From Enterococcus haemoperoxidus ATCC BAA-382 (lineage in GTDB: Bacteria > Bacillota > Bacilli > Lactobacillales > Enterococcaceae): 64,000 nt of DNA. Position numbers and translations under genes: made by a program. Position 1 is the first letter of the stretch. The number at the start of each line of letters is the position of its first letter. The stretch covers positions 682,001-746,000 of the forward strand of contig NZ_KE136480.1 in NCBI RefSeq assembly GCF_000407165.1. Reading direction: 5' to 3'. Of the stretch, positions 42,736 to 51,520 are shown piece by piece. The notes under the pieces are model-generated. The model did not search any database and was not told the origin of the DNA. It was given only the letters and a program-made list of their open reading frames with translations.

Positions 42736-43273
42736 CTTCAAAACCCATTAAAAAAGCAATTTTCATTTGCTCTGAAAATCGATATGAATCAATCTTGCAA
42801 CCATCAATGATCCATTTTGTCGTTAATGAAACAAATGCATTTGCATAAAATTCTTCCAAAAATATGCGATCTGCTTCCCCAAGCCCCTCATCTGCTTGCT
42901 TCTTAACAACTAGAACTTGACGAATCAATGCTTTTAAATGTTGCGTATAATATTCTTGAAATGAATTTTGTCCCTCAAAAGTCAGAATCCTGCGATAAAA
43001 GACCTGATTCTCCTCAAAATAGACAAATAAATTCTCCACAATGAATTGCCAACCTTCATAAGCCAAATTATCTTCGATTTTCTCGATTGCCTCTTGCCGG
43101 AAAATCCAGTCCGCCAACTCATACTTATCTTGAAAATAATCATAAAACGTCTGACGGCGCATATTGCTTTCCTTCATAATTTTCGCGATCGTTACTTTTT
43201 CAAAACCAATATCCGCAACTAGTTTTTTAAATACCTTCGCAATTTTCTTTTTCGTAATCAGTGATCCTGTCAT
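42725..43273 (-). CDS. dhaS: TetR-family dha operon regulator DhaS
   Basis: A 182-aa protein with an N-terminal TetR helix-turn-helix (KVTIAKIMKESNMRRQTFYD, YFQDKYELADWIF) and a C-terminal TetR_C_8-like region (YYTQHLKALIRQVL, ANAFVSLTTKWIIDGC). It is convergent with dhaQ. Known DhaS works as an activator together with DhaQ and dihydroxyacetone, which is rare in the TetR family. The predicted binding site is 41566-41587. The ATG at 43273 has no strong ribosome site. Confidence 0.85.
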   Translation of the reverse strand: MTGSLITKKKIAKVFKKLVADIGFEKVTIAKIMKESNMRRQTFYDYFQDKYELADWIFRQEAIEKIEDNLAYEGWQFIVENLFVYFEENQVFYRRILTFEGQNSFQEYYTQHLKALIRQVLVVKKQADEGLGEADRIFLEEFYANAFVSLTTKWIIDGCKIDSYRFSEQMKIAFLMGFEERQ

Positions 43274-43369
43274 CTGTCTGCACCTTTAGTTTCTTTAGTA
43301 CTTTTATTGTACCAGTTAATCCGTATTTAGAAAATCAATCATCTTATTATTAACTAAAAAACGATAACG

Positions 43370-43498
43370 TCAAGGCGTTGTGCCAAGCTTTATCGTCGAA
43401 TTATGTTTATCTAATGTTCCAAATGTAAATACCATATAAACGATCGTAACAATTAAAAATAAACCCAACAACAAAGTTAAAAGTAATTTAAATTTCAC
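43370..43498 (-). CDS. small 42-aa membrane protein (candidate)
   Basis: A short frame starting at GTG 43498, 10 nt after AAAGGA. It encodes KFKLLLTLLLGLFLIVTIVY then MVFTFGTLDKHN and ends TTP. One hydrophobic helix with a basic N terminus suggests a single-pass membrane peptide with a short polar tail. I do not recognise it. A second, weaker frame (43558-43653, minus strand, containing RLGLGNYHRLNKEYLDKHAN) has no ribosome site. Nothing else was seen in 43274-43781. Confidence 0.45.
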   Translation of the reverse strand: MKFKLLLTLLLGLFLIVTIVYMVFTFGTLDKHNSTIKLGTTP

Positions 43499-43781
43499 AA
43501 AAATCAAATCCTTTGAGTTTTGATAGTTCCGTTTATATAATTAGAACAGTTTACAATCTAATGGATATGCGCTCGGTAATTGGCGTGTTTATCCAGATAC
43601 TCTTTATTTAAGCGGTGGTAATTGCCCAATCCTAGCCGTTTGATTGAAGGCATATAAAAAAAGCTACTAAGCATAATATTGTTAATTTAAATTGCACACT
43701 ATAACCTAAACACTAATTTGGGTTACAGTGTGCTATTCTTTTTATTGTGACTTTTGAAATTATTTTCTACATCAATCGTGT

Positions 43782-44045
43782 CTATTTTCTTTTTACTTCT
43801 CCAGAACGTCTTTCTTGTAATTCTTTTTCTTCGGCAATATTTTTTTGTTGCTGTGCAACATCGTATACACGATCAATTGGATTCTTATTTATACCGCCGG
43901 AACCCGTATTAACCATTGTGCCCCAACCCTTTTTCGTTGGATTTTTACCAAGAGCTCGCATCCTGTCATTTCTTTCTTTTATTCTTTTCTGCTTAGATCT
44001 CCTTTTTTCATCGAGAATATCAGAAATTTTATTAATAACGTTCAT
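43782..44045 (-). CDS. small charged hypothetical protein
   Basis: An 87-aa protein rich in Lys, Arg and Glu (DEKRRSKQKRIKERNDRMRA), with a Gly-rich middle (KKGWGTMVNTGSGGINKNP) and a helical C terminus (VAQQQKNIAEEKELQERR). No signal peptide or membrane segment and no known domain. The ATG at 44045 is preceded by GGAGG at good spacing, which is the main support for expression. The role is unknown; nucleic-acid binding is conceivable from charge alone. Confidence 0.6.
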   Translation of the reverse strand: MNVINKISDILDEKRRSKQKRIKERNDRMRALGKNPTKKGWGTMVNTGSGGINKNPIDRVYDVAQQQKNIAEEKELQERRSGEVKRK

Positions 44046-44093
44046 AAAAATGCCTCCGTACACATTAATCCTATCTAATATTTTTTTAATCAT

Positions 44094-44508
44094 TATATCA
44101 TATTCTTGTAAATAATACTGGTTATCATATCTGACAGAATCAGTTTGTGTCTGATTTATTCTTGTTTAACTTTCAAATAAATGTTTGTATTACTTATAAT
44201 CGTAACTTTTGAACACCTGTTGTTCTGATTACAACGTATTACAAAGCATTTATTATATTTTACTAACAAGTAATAAGATTCACTTCTCACAAAAATTACA
44301 ATTCATTAACTTTGTTTCAATAGACAATGTTGAATTAATATCCGATATTTAAACTTTTGGTATCACATATTTTTTCTTGATTTTTTAAATTTTCGCTAAA
44401 TCCAGCTTTTGTTTAGCCCACTTTCCAATGTATTACTCACTCATTCTAGTTTAAATAGCTTCATACTTAATCGATTTTTATTTCTCATAAACCTTGTTAC
44501 TGCTAAAC
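44094..44508. other. gene-free AT-rich stretch
   Basis: No open frame with a ribosome site, no repeat shared with the rest of the window and no clear hairpin other than the terminator at its right end. Confidence 0.6.
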
Positions 44509-44550
44509 AAAAAAAACGAGATCAGCTAAAAATTAGCTAATCTCCGTTTT
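44509..44550 (-). terminator. terminator of the coiled-coil protein gene
   Basis: On the minus strand ACGGAGATTAGCTAA pairs with TTAGCTGATCTCGT, followed by TTTTTTTTG. Confidence 0.85.
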
Positions 44551-44560
44551 CATCCCATTA

Positions 44561-46702
44561 CTATCCTTCACTTTGTCTCGCAAGATATGTTTCCAGATAC
44601 TCACTCAGTAGTTTATACCCTTCCATCTTTTGTTCCACTTCTTTCGGGCAATAAATCCATTTACCCATGACTTTTCGTTTCTTAGAAAGTATCGCTATTT
44701 CATCTAAAAAATCATTCAAATCATTGATTAACTGTTGACTACTTAATTCATTGCCTAACAAAATATCTTTCTTTTCCCGTTCATATACTGATGCCCACAA
44801 ATATGGTAACACTTCAATTTTGCGAATATTCGCGTAAAAATCATCTTTTGGCATCATTCCTTTATGTCCCATTCCTCGTCCTGGTTGGAAAAATGAATGG
44901 ATGTCCCACTCTAATTTTTTTAAACGGCGTAAGGAGGATGCTTGTACATCTTCTGAATCACGACTATTTTGATCATAGCCTTCCTCTAATGCCCAAGAAC
45001 TTCTAGTAACATTTGTTTGAGGATGCTTCTCTGAAACTCGATCAAGCATTTCTTCGATTGCTAAAGTAACAGTTGGTCTTTCTTCCTCGATTTCTGTGGC
45101 GGACTTCACGGGCCTGTTTGCTTGTAGAAAACTTTCTTTTGTCGGAAAATTTCTACTTGCTTGTGTAGCTGCTTTTTGTTGTGGTTCTTTGGGAAGCGTT
45201 GGCGGGGCAGCTGGCCCCACCATTGTATTACTTGACCTTGTCATGGGTGCTTGCTGAACAGCTACTGCTGGTTCTTTTTTAACGACTGGAGCAGATTGTG
45301 CCGTTTGACGCATTTTTTGTTCTAATTCAGCAATTTTTTGGTGTGCTTTGATCAATTGAACATCTACTTTACCCACTGTTTGTGTCAACTTCTTGATTTC
45401 TGTCGCATTGGATTTTAATTGCTCTTGATCTTTTTGATGTTGTTCAGCCAACTTTTTCGCTGAATCACTTTTTGTTAGTTTCGCTGTGGGTACTTTTTTC
45501 TTTTCATTTTTAACTGTTGTAAGTTCTGTTTCAACCGCTTGCAACTTTTCTGTCAGTTGATTGATTACTTGATTCAATTTAATGGTCTCTGACGCTGTTT
45601 CTTGTAACTGTCCATGATCCTGTTCAATTCTTGCCAATGCCTCAGAATCTGGTTTTGCTTCTAAAACGGTTGATTCTACAGCGCTCAATTTATCGTTGAT
45701 CTGTTGTAATTGTTGCGATATTGTTGTAACCTCTTCACTAGTTGTTGCTAACTTATCGGCTAGCTTATTTTGTTCATTGCTTGTTTCTTTAGCTGTAGCA
45801 AACTTTAGTTTTGGTCTTGGAGTTGGTTTATTTTCTTTGATTGTTTTATTTAATTCTATGACTTGTTCGTCTGAACGGGTCATTCTTTGTCCTAGCAAAT
45901 CAATTCGCTTGATTGCTTCTTCTAAGCGTGTTTCCACAGTTGGCCCTGCTTTTTCACCTGGTCCAAACGTAATTTTGAATTTTGGCGGCGTCTTTGGTTT
46001 AGGCATATTTGCTAATTTATCATCTACATAAGTTTTAAATGTTGAAAATTCTTCCATTAATTGACTAATTTTTTCATTTGCTGCTTTTAGTTGTTTAGCA
46101 TTTTCAAATTCCAATGCTTCTTTAGCAGCAACTTTACTTTGTACAACTTTCACTACTGGCGGCGTTCTCTTTTCCTTGACTGCTTGAACGTCTTTATAAA
46201 TATCATTTAAATTTTCACTAAATTGATTCATCATCTCTGTTAAAAGTAATACTTCACTATTGGTTTCTTGTAGTCCTTTTATCATTTCAAGCGGAACTTC
46301 TTCTAAAAGACTAGACATGTGCTCTAAAGGCAATTCAGGAACTTCTAAACTGCTGATCCAAGTACGCAAATCGCTGATTTGTAACTTACTTAGCGGATGC
46401 GCCAAAGCTAAAAGTAGTGTGATGTAAACTGCTTTTTGTGTTACGCGAACATAGAGACTTTTTGCAACGCAGTCTTCAAATTCATGGTTAAACTGCTCAG
46501 GAAGATCTGCTAAGAGTGCTTCAAATTGCTCTGGTTGCTCATAATCAGTCGTTACCTCAAACTTTCTTAATAGATAAACTGAGTATTGACTCAAGACATC
46601 TTCTGAATAAATCTCTTCTCCTAAGCGATTTGCTTCGATTTCTTTTCTTAAATAAACTTTTTTATTTCCTGCTGTATTCTTTGTAAGATTCACTTTTTCC
46701 AT
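44561..46702 (-). CDS. large cytoplasmic coiled-coil protein
   Basis: A 713-aa protein without signal peptide or membrane helix. The N-terminal region (about 1-160) is folded and Leu-rich. The middle (about 160-500) is predicted coiled coil with heptad-like Leu/Ile spacing, broken by several similar Pro/Lys segments (KPKTPPKFKITFGPGE, KPTPRPKLKFATAKET). A Pro/Gln-rich linker (about 505-560) and a conserved-looking C-terminal domain follow (LRRLKKLEWDIHSFF, MMPKDDFYANIRKIEVLPY, VMGKWIYCPKEVEQK). I do not recognise a family. The internal repeats suggest a scaffold or filament. It is monocistronic, and the ribosome site (AAAAGGGG) is distant from the ATG. Confidence 0.75.
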   Translation of the reverse strand: MEKVNLTKNTAGNKKVYLRKEIEANRLGEEIYSEDVLSQYSVYLLRKFEVTTDYEQPEQFEALLADLPEQFNHEFEDCVAKSLYVRVTQKAVYITLLLALAHPLSKLQISDLRTWISSLEVPELPLEHMSSLLEEVPLEMIKGLQETNSEVLLLTEMMNQFSENLNDIYKDVQAVKEKRTPPVVKVVQSKVAAKEALEFENAKQLKAANEKISQLMEEFSTFKTYVDDKLANMPKPKTPPKFKITFGPGEKAGPTVETRLEEAIKRIDLLGQRMTRSDEQVIELNKTIKENKPTPRPKLKFATAKETSNEQNKLADKLATTSEEVTTISQQLQQINDKLSAVESTVLEAKPDSEALARIEQDHGQLQETASETIKLNQVINQLTEKLQAVETELTTVKNEKKKVPTAKLTKSDSAKKLAEQHQKDQEQLKSNATEIKKLTQTVGKVDVQLIKAHQKIAELEQKMRQTAQSAPVVKKEPAVAVQQAPMTRSSNTMVGPAAPPTLPKEPQQKAATQASRNFPTKESFLQANRPVKSATEIEEERPTVTLAIEEMLDRVSEKHPQTNVTRSSWALEEGYDQNSRDSEDVQASSLRRLKKLEWDIHSFFQPGRGMGHKGMMPKDDFYANIRKIEVLPYLWASVYEREKKDILLGNELSSQQLINDLNDFLDEIAILSKKRKVMGKWIYCPKEVEQKMEGYKLLSEYLETYLARQSEG

Positions 46703-46743
46703 ATGTACTAACGGCCCCTTTTTTACTTGTACCTTACCTTTTT

Positions 46744-46925
46744 ATAATCAAAGAGGCTGGAACCAAAGTTTTGAAAATCATGACCATCAACTTTTCTATC
46801 TTTCACTTTAAAGTCGATCAGATTGAATGGGTCACACAGGATCAAAATAACTTTTATAGTACCAGTTTGTTTGGATTAAGGTAGCATCAAGCCGCACTAC
46901 GCGACTTCTGTTCCAATCCCCTCTA
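46744..46925. repeat. possible divergent repeat with inverted ends
   Basis: AGAGGCTGGAAC at the left and GTTCCAATCCCCTCT at the right are inverted copies, as at the ends of family A elements, but the interior is unrelated. The remaining parts of 46703-47160 hold no gene I can support. Confidence 0.35.
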
Positions 46926-47084
46926 CATCCTTTTTGTAATTCTATGTTGACTACGTTCTTTTTTGAACAATCATCCTCAATTTTACCTTAAAAATAAGCC
47001 TCGTTGTTTTCATAAAATGTTCAAATATTGTAAAAAAATGAGAATATACCGCGTTAATTTAAACTTTATATATTTTAATAAACA

Positions 47085-47129
47085 AAAAGATAAGATAAAG
47101 TTTATTTAAACCATTATCTTATCTTTTTT
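47085..47129. terminator. terminator of the TMEM175 gene
   Basis: AAAAAGATAAGATAA pairs with TTATCTTATCTTTTTT around a TTTATTTAAA loop, with T runs on both strands. Confidence 0.75.
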
Positions 47130-47160
47130 AATTTAATTATATAAAAATACCGTTTCTTAT

Positions 47161-47739
47161 TTACTCTTTATATTGTCGTTCAATTCGACGATCTGGGATG
47201 ATCCACATGATCAAAATAGCGATATTGACAATCAATACAAAATAAGGATGAATCAACCAGCCTAACACCAAACCTAGAATATTCAAACAAATGCTTACAT
47301 AGGATTTATTGTAGCGCTGAAACAATTCACTCAAAGTAGAATCGCTGCCATTTACCCGTATCAACGCTCTAGTTAGTATCAAATATGAGCTGTTCGCCAA
47401 AAGCGTCATCACACCATAAGTTAGCTGAGGGACTAAACTGTCGATAAAGTCACCTACCCAGGCAGTAGCAAATGGAACAAGCGTTAACGTAAAAATAAAA
47501 AAGTTGTTCGCCCAAAGAACACGTCCATCGATTTTTTTTACTAATTGAAACATGTGATGATGATTGTTCCAATAAATGGCCAACATCACAAAACTTACTA
47601 TATATATAAATAATTTGCGCTCAATTCCAGCTAAACCAGCTAAAGTATCGGTTGTCGGCTGGTGCAATTCTAAAACTAAGATCGTCATCACAATCGCAAT
47701 CACAGCATCTGTAAAAGCTTCAAGTCTTGATTTTGACAT
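47161..47739 (-). CDS. TMEM175-family potassium channel protein (DUF1211)
   Basis: A 192-aa membrane protein with six helices. The family signature RxxxFxD followed by a hydrophobic helix appears as SRLEAFTDAVIAIVMTILVL, with Thr replacing the usual Ser of FSD. YWNNHHHMF follows in the third helix. Bacterial TMEM175 proteins assemble as tetrameric K+ leak channels. The ATG at 47739 follows GGGGAG. It is monocistronic. Confidence 0.9.
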   Translation of the reverse strand: MSKSRLEAFTDAVIAIVMTILVLELHQPTTDTLAGLAGIERKLFIYIVSFVMLAIYWNNHHHMFQLVKKIDGRVLWANNFFIFTLTLVPFATAWVGDFIDSLVPQLTYGVMTLLANSSYLILTRALIRVNGSDSTLSELFQRYNKSYVSICLNILGLVLGWLIHPYFVLIVNIAILIMWIIPDRRIERQYKE

Positions 47740-47904
47740 ATTTTCATCTCCCCATTTTTTATTTTACGTTCTTTTTGGCTAATTGCAATGATTATGACCC
47801 GCCTAAAGATGGAGAGAAAATCAGCCTAAAGGTTGATTCCTTGATCGACGATTCTTGCTATACTTTATTCATAGAGAACGAGAGAAAAAATGGAGGTTTT
47901 TAAA

Positions 47905-48102
47905 ATGGGACAACGCTCAATGATAATGAATATATTAATGGTAATCGGGTTCTTTTTCGTAGGAAGTATTATTTTAAGTATTGTACTTGGACTTTTAGGT
48001 GGTCTGTTATGGTTTGCAATCAAAATTATGATTCCTGTAGCTATCGCTGTTTGGTTAGTTCGTATGATTTCAGGTCCGTCAAACCGTCGTAGATATTATT
48101 AA
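47905..48102 (+). CDS. small two-helix membrane protein
   Basis: A 65-aa protein with two hydrophobic helices (about 7-33 and 36-54) and a basic tail (GPSNRRRYY). The ATG at 47905 has TGGAGG 7 nt upstream. A TGCTATACT extended -10 at 47861-47869 and a terminator at 48114-48149 make it a complete unit. Similar small proteins are common in enterococci and lactobacilli, but I do not know a function. Confidence 0.7.
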   Translation: MGQRSMIMNILMVIGFFFVGSIILSIVLGLLGGLLWFAIKIMIPVAIAVWLVRMISGPSNRRRYY

Positions 48103-48113
48103 GAGATAGACAA

Positions 48114-48149
48114 AAACGATTCAACTCGAAAGGAGTTGGACCGTTTTTT
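48114..48149. terminator. terminator after the 65-aa gene
   Basis: AAAACG-TTCAACTC pairs with GAGTTGGACCGTTTTTT. Confidence 0.8.
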
Positions 48150-48174
48150 AGTTTTTTCTTTATAATTGGCTTGC

Positions 48175-48966
48175 CTAATTATTTGCTTCTGTTGTGTACA
48201 TCTTATCTTGGTAACGGATTAACTGTTGTTCTTTGATCTCCTCAATAGCTTTTACAGCATACCTAACGCCCTTATGATAATCTTTATGGACTTGTTTAGA
48301 GACGGTTAAAAGATTGCTCTCATGATCGCTTCCGCCTGCGGATACAAAAACTAAATGATGAATCTCGACTTGATGATTACTTGCTGGAATTCTAACGCCA
48401 AACCGATTCGTAATCGCTAGATCTTCTCCAGTTACTCTGCAGTAAAAACGATCTCTACTAGCAATTCTATAAGGCAACGTTGAAATTCCCCGCTTGAAAA
48501 AAGTCGCTTTACCATAATTCCTGCTGCAGCGATCCGAGCAAAATGATCTTCTCCGACCTTCTAAAGGTTGATTACACCACTTACATAGTCCAATATCTTC
48601 CCTAAAATCGATCGTTTCAAATCCTAATTTTTCACCAAACGCTTTTTCATATTCATAAAGACTTAACCAACGTCTTGCATAGGTATCTGTTTTCTCTTGT
48701 AAACGCAATTGACTTCCTTGTGCTTTATAAATATATTTATTCGGAATTTCTTCTACAGTTTTCTGGATTTCTCTTTTCCTTTCAGAAGAAAATGCTGAAA
48801 ACTCATTAGCAGACAATTCTCCGACTCCAAACTGTCCGACAGTTTTGCATTTAAAGCATATATAAAATTGAGGTAACTCTGAAGAATCTTCAGGAAAAAG
48901 TAATTCTACTTTTCTTGAACATTTTGGACAATAGGCTTTAGGTAGTTTAAAACGATGATAGTTCAT
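48175..48966 (-). CDS. HNH-type nuclease-like protein with zinc ribbons
   Basis: A 263-aa protein. The N-terminal zinc ribbon has CPKC (about 13-16) and CFKC (about 37-40). The middle has CKWC and CSDRCSRNYGK, like the short Cys-rich motif of restriction-linked HNH proteins. The C-terminal HNH-like core is VEIHHLVFVSAGGSDHESNL followed by LTVSKQVHKDYH. It probably binds and perhaps cleaves nucleic acid. The family is not certain. There is no methylase or phage terminase beside it, and it stands alone. The ATG at 48966 has AGGAATGACACC upstream, a weak site. Confidence 0.75.
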   Translation of the reverse strand: MNYHRFKLPKAYCPKCSRKVELLFPEDSSELPQFYICFKCKTVGQFGVGELSANEFSAFSSERKREIQKTVEEIPNKYIYKAQGSQLRLQEKTDTYARRWLSLYEYEKAFGEKLGFETIDFREDIGLCKWCNQPLEGRRRSFCSDRCSRNYGKATFFKRGISTLPYRIASRDRFYCRVTGEDLAITNRFGVRIPASNHQVEIHHLVFVSAGGSDHESNLLTVSKQVHKDYHKGVRYAVKAIEEIKEQQLIRYQDKMYTTEANN

Positions 48967-49091
48967 GGTGTCATTCCTTCATGTTTTTTTCTATTATAAC
49001 GTATTTTTTAAATGAAACTAGCAAAAAAAGTAGAGAACAATCCCAAAAGATTATCCTCCACTTTTTTGTTATTCAATTCAAAATCGATCAT

Positions 49092-49493
49092 TTACCCTAA
49101 TTTTTCAGTTTTTTTAACGATTTTTTTGATTTCATGAATGGCTTTCTTTTGCTCCAAGTAGCTTTTCACTTTATTTTCATCGCTATCGATTTTACCTAAG
49201 GTTGAGTCTAATTTATCGATTTCAGCATTGATTTGATAAACTAATGATTCTTGATCATCGATCCAATTTTCAGCATTTTCTACAGCTTTATCATGTGCTT
49301 TTTGTTCTTCTTTTTCAATCTTGTTTTCTTTGCGGATAATTGATTTTACTTCATGTAACGCTTTTTCTTGTTCAAAAAAATGTTTGATTTTGCTATCAGT
49401 ATCTTCCATTTTTTCAAGAGTCACGTCTAACTTATCCATTTCTTTACCAATCTTTTCTACTAATTTTACTTCTTTTTCTGCATAATTTGCCAT
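49092..49493 (-). CDS. small coiled-coil protein with internal duplication
   Basis: A 133-aa acidic/basic helical protein. The N-terminal half (KEMDKLDVTLEKMEDTDSKI, KHFFEQEKALHEVKSIIRK) and the C-terminal half (NAEIDKLDSTLGKIDSDENK, VKSYLEQKKAIHEIKKIVKK) are clear copies of one another, about 65 residues each. No signal peptide or membrane helix, and no known domain. The ATG at 49493 has AGGAGG upstream. It lies 18 nt after an HdeD-like gene and is probably co-transcribed with it, perhaps in a stress response (inference). Confidence 0.75.
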   Translation of the reverse strand: MANYAEKEVKLVEKIGKEMDKLDVTLEKMEDTDSKIKHFFEQEKALHEVKSIIRKENKIEKEEQKAHDKAVENAENWIDDQESLVYQINAEIDKLDSTLGKIDSDENKVKSYLEQKKAIHEIKKIVKKTEKLG

Positions 49494-49511
49494 TACTTGT
49501 TCCTCCTTGTC

Positions 49512-50039
49512 TTATCTAAATGCGTAAACGATATGTGTGATACCAAAAAGCATAAAATAAAATCCAACTAGAAAACTTAATGTTAGTGCAGATGATAAAG
49601 GATTCATCAATAACATTATACCTAAAATGATACCCAAAACATCCACGACTAATGTAAACCAGAAGTAACCAGTGCTAACTGATTTCGCTAAATCTAAAGC
49701 GAATAAGCCAAAAACAGAGTCTAAGATAAACCAAATCGCAAATATAAACGGTAAGGCTGCAACTCCGATATTTAAGTTAAATAAGAAATACACACCGATA
49801 ATAATATCGATTACACCTAAAACAATTGGAGCATACGCTTTGTATCCTGTTAATTCCTTCATTCTGTTACGGGCGAAAATTTCAAAGATTCCTTTCAAAA
49901 TCGCAAATATAGCGAAAACCATTACGATTGCAATTAAATTTCCAGCCGGATCTTGAAATGATACTAACGCTGTTAAAACAAATAGAACTCCTAGAATCAA
50001 TGAACCCCAGTCTATACCTCTTTTGCTTGTTTCATTCAT
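49512..50039 (-). CDS. HdeD-family membrane protein (DUF308)
   Basis: A 175-aa protein with six short hydrophobic helices arranged as repeated DUF308 units (LGVLFVLTALVSFQDPAG, VLGVIDIIIGVYFLFN, VVDVLGIILGIMLLMNP). In E. coli HdeD is linked to acid stress; the biochemical role is unknown. The ATG at 50039 has AAGGAG 9 nt upstream; an earlier in-frame ATG overlaps that site. First gene of a two-gene unit with the coiled-coil protein. Confidence 0.85.
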   Translation of the reverse strand: MNETSKRGIDWGSLILGVLFVLTALVSFQDPAGNLIAIVMVFAIFAILKGIFEIFARNRMKELTGYKAYAPIVLGVIDIIIGVYFLFNLNIGVAALPFIFAIWFILDSVFGLFALDLAKSVSTGYFWFTLVVDVLGIILGIMLLMNPLSSALTLSFLVGFYFMLFGITHIVYAFR

Positions 50040-50211
50040 ACTATTCCACTCCTTCTTCATTCTCTCTACAATTTTATGGTACTCCTAAAAAAAGTTTAGG
50101 TCAAAAAAAAAGGTCTAAAAATAACAAAAGGTATTTATCTCTCATAAATCCTCTAAAATCATCTTTTATCTCTCAAATGTAAGAAAAGAAATTGATCTAG
50201 TCGCCAGAACT

Positions 50212-50228
50212 ATGTTGCTTTACAACAT
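50212..50228. promoter_or_regulatory. palindromic PadR-type operator
   Basis: ATGTTGCTTTACAACAT is a perfect inverted repeat with the ATGT...ACAT ends typical of PadR operators. A second near-palindrome, TATATTGTATTACAAGATA, follows at 50242-50260. Both precede the padR start, which suggests autoregulation. Confidence 0.6.
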
Positions 50229-50280
50229 AGTAAACTTTTAGTATATTGTATTACAAGATATATGTGAAGGAGGTACTCTA

Positions 50281-50610
50281 TTGGACGCGACCCAAATGCT
50301 AAAAGGATTGCTCGAAGGCTGTATCTTGAAAATCATTCAAAAAAAAACAGTTTACGGCTATGAAATGATTACTCTATTATCAGAGTATGGTTTGAATATG
50401 GTCAGTGAAGGAAGTATTTATCCCATTTTGCTCAAACTCCAAAAACAACAATTGATCACTGGGGAAATGCACCCTTCTTCTGAAGGTCCGAAGCGTAAAT
50501 ACTACTCTTTAACATCCACTGGCGAAGCCTATTTACAACAATTTGAAAAACAATGGTTATTGGTCTCAACAGGCGTAAATAACATTTTAGAAAACGAGGG
50601 TTTAAAATGA
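50281..50610 (+). CDS. PadR-family transcriptional regulator
   Basis: A 109-aa winged-helix protein with LLEGCILKIIQKKTVYGYEM, VSEGSIYPILLKLQKQQLIT and GPKRKYYSLTSTGEAYL, the standard PadR layout. The start is TTG 50281 with GGAGG upstream. It overlaps the next gene as ATGA, giving a regulator/membrane-protein pair. PadR proteins usually repress their own operon and respond to a compound or cell-envelope stress. The ligand is unknown. Confidence 0.9.
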   Translation: MDATQMLKGLLEGCILKIIQKKTVYGYEMITLLSEYGLNMVSEGSIYPILLKLQKQQLITGEMHPSSEGPKRKYYSLTSTGEAYLQQFEKQWLLVSTGVNNILENEGLK

Positions 50611-51419
50611 AAACAACAGATATGATCAAACAAAACAATGAACTAAGAAAGCAGCTAAATCCAGAAAACAAAAAATATTATGAAGACATTCTTGTTTATA
50701 TCCGACTAAATTTGAATAAAGAGGAGCACCAAACTGAAGAAGTTCTCTTAGAAATTTTACATGACATTTTAGATGCACAGAAAAATGGCTCGTCTGCACA
50801 AGATTTTTTTGGAAAAAATCCGAAAGAAATCAGCGATAGCATTTTAGCTGAACTACCAAATGACTCTGAGAAATATTGGAGTAAATTTTTATTTGTCTTT
50901 TTCTTGATTCTTCTGCAATACAATCTATTCGATCTACTATTACAACCAGTTGTTTCTATAAATTGGTTCAACACAGTGCTACCTGTAATTCTATTAATCG
51001 TAACGGCAATATTTGGGCTTACTTCGATCAAATACTCAGCTTTTACAAGCGACAGGAAAAAAAGTATCTTTTTCGCATTCCTGGCTTTGTTCTTCTGGCT
51101 GGTAAGTATTTTAACCCCTATTGTTGATAAGAAAATGAATGGTATTGTCGGCTATGTATTGCTCTCTCATCAAGCATTTGCAGCGATCTTGTTTATCCTA
51201 TCAATCAGCTTACTGGTCGTCCAATTCCGCTTCAAAATGAACAACGCTGTAGGTATCTACATCACAACATTTTTCGCCGTATTGGAAGGTGCTGTTTTAC
51301 TGGGGATAGTCAATCCTCTATTTGTCTCAACTGGTTTGCAGATTATTCTTTGGCTAGTTATTATTCTTGTCAGTATCCTTGGTGTTGTAAGAGATAACCA
51401 AAAGTTTCGAAAAAACTAA
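50607..51419 (+). CDS. DUF1129-type membrane protein
   Basis: A 270-aa protein. A soluble N-terminal region (about 1-85) contains RLNLNKEEHQTEEVLLEILH and DILDAQKNGSSAQDFFGKNP, typical of DUF1129/DUF1048-like PadR partners. Seven hydrophobic helices follow. Its start codon overlaps the padR stop (ATGA). The membrane part probably carries out the response controlled by PadR. The function is not known. Confidence 0.8.
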   Translation: MKTTDMIKQNNELRKQLNPENKKYYEDILVYIRLNLNKEEHQTEEVLLEILHDILDAQKNGSSAQDFFGKNPKEISDSILAELPNDSEKYWSKFLFVFFLILLQYNLFDLLLQPVVSINWFNTVLPVILLIVTAIFGLTSIKYSAFTSDRKKSIFFAFLALFFWLVSILTPIVDKKMNGIVGYVLLSHQAFAAILFILSISLLVVQFRFKMNNAVGIYITTFFAVLEGAVLLGIVNPLFVSTGLQIILWLVIILVSILGVVRDNQKFRKN

Positions 51420-51429
51420 AATAAATAAA

Positions 51430-51520
51430 AAGGAAACGCACTTTGAACCAACTGTAGTGACCCAAAAAGGCTAATTTTTTGGGTCACTACATAATCGCAA
51501 AGCGGGTTTCCTTTTTTATT
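51430..51520. terminator. nested bidirectional terminator
   Basis: The inner stem is GTAGTGACCCAAAAA with TTTTTTGGGTCACTAC. The outer stem is GGAAACGCACTTTG with CAAAGCGGGTTTCC followed by TTTTTT. It serves both the DUF1129 gene and the mpt operon. Confidence 0.85.

Noticed and set aside
43558-43653. 31-codon minus-strand frame
   Set aside because: No ribosome site and no recognisable family. Kept only as a remark under the 42-aa candidate.
43747-44115. 122-codon plus-strand frame
   Set aside because: Opposite the 87-aa minus-strand gene, which has a good ribosome site. The plus frame has none.
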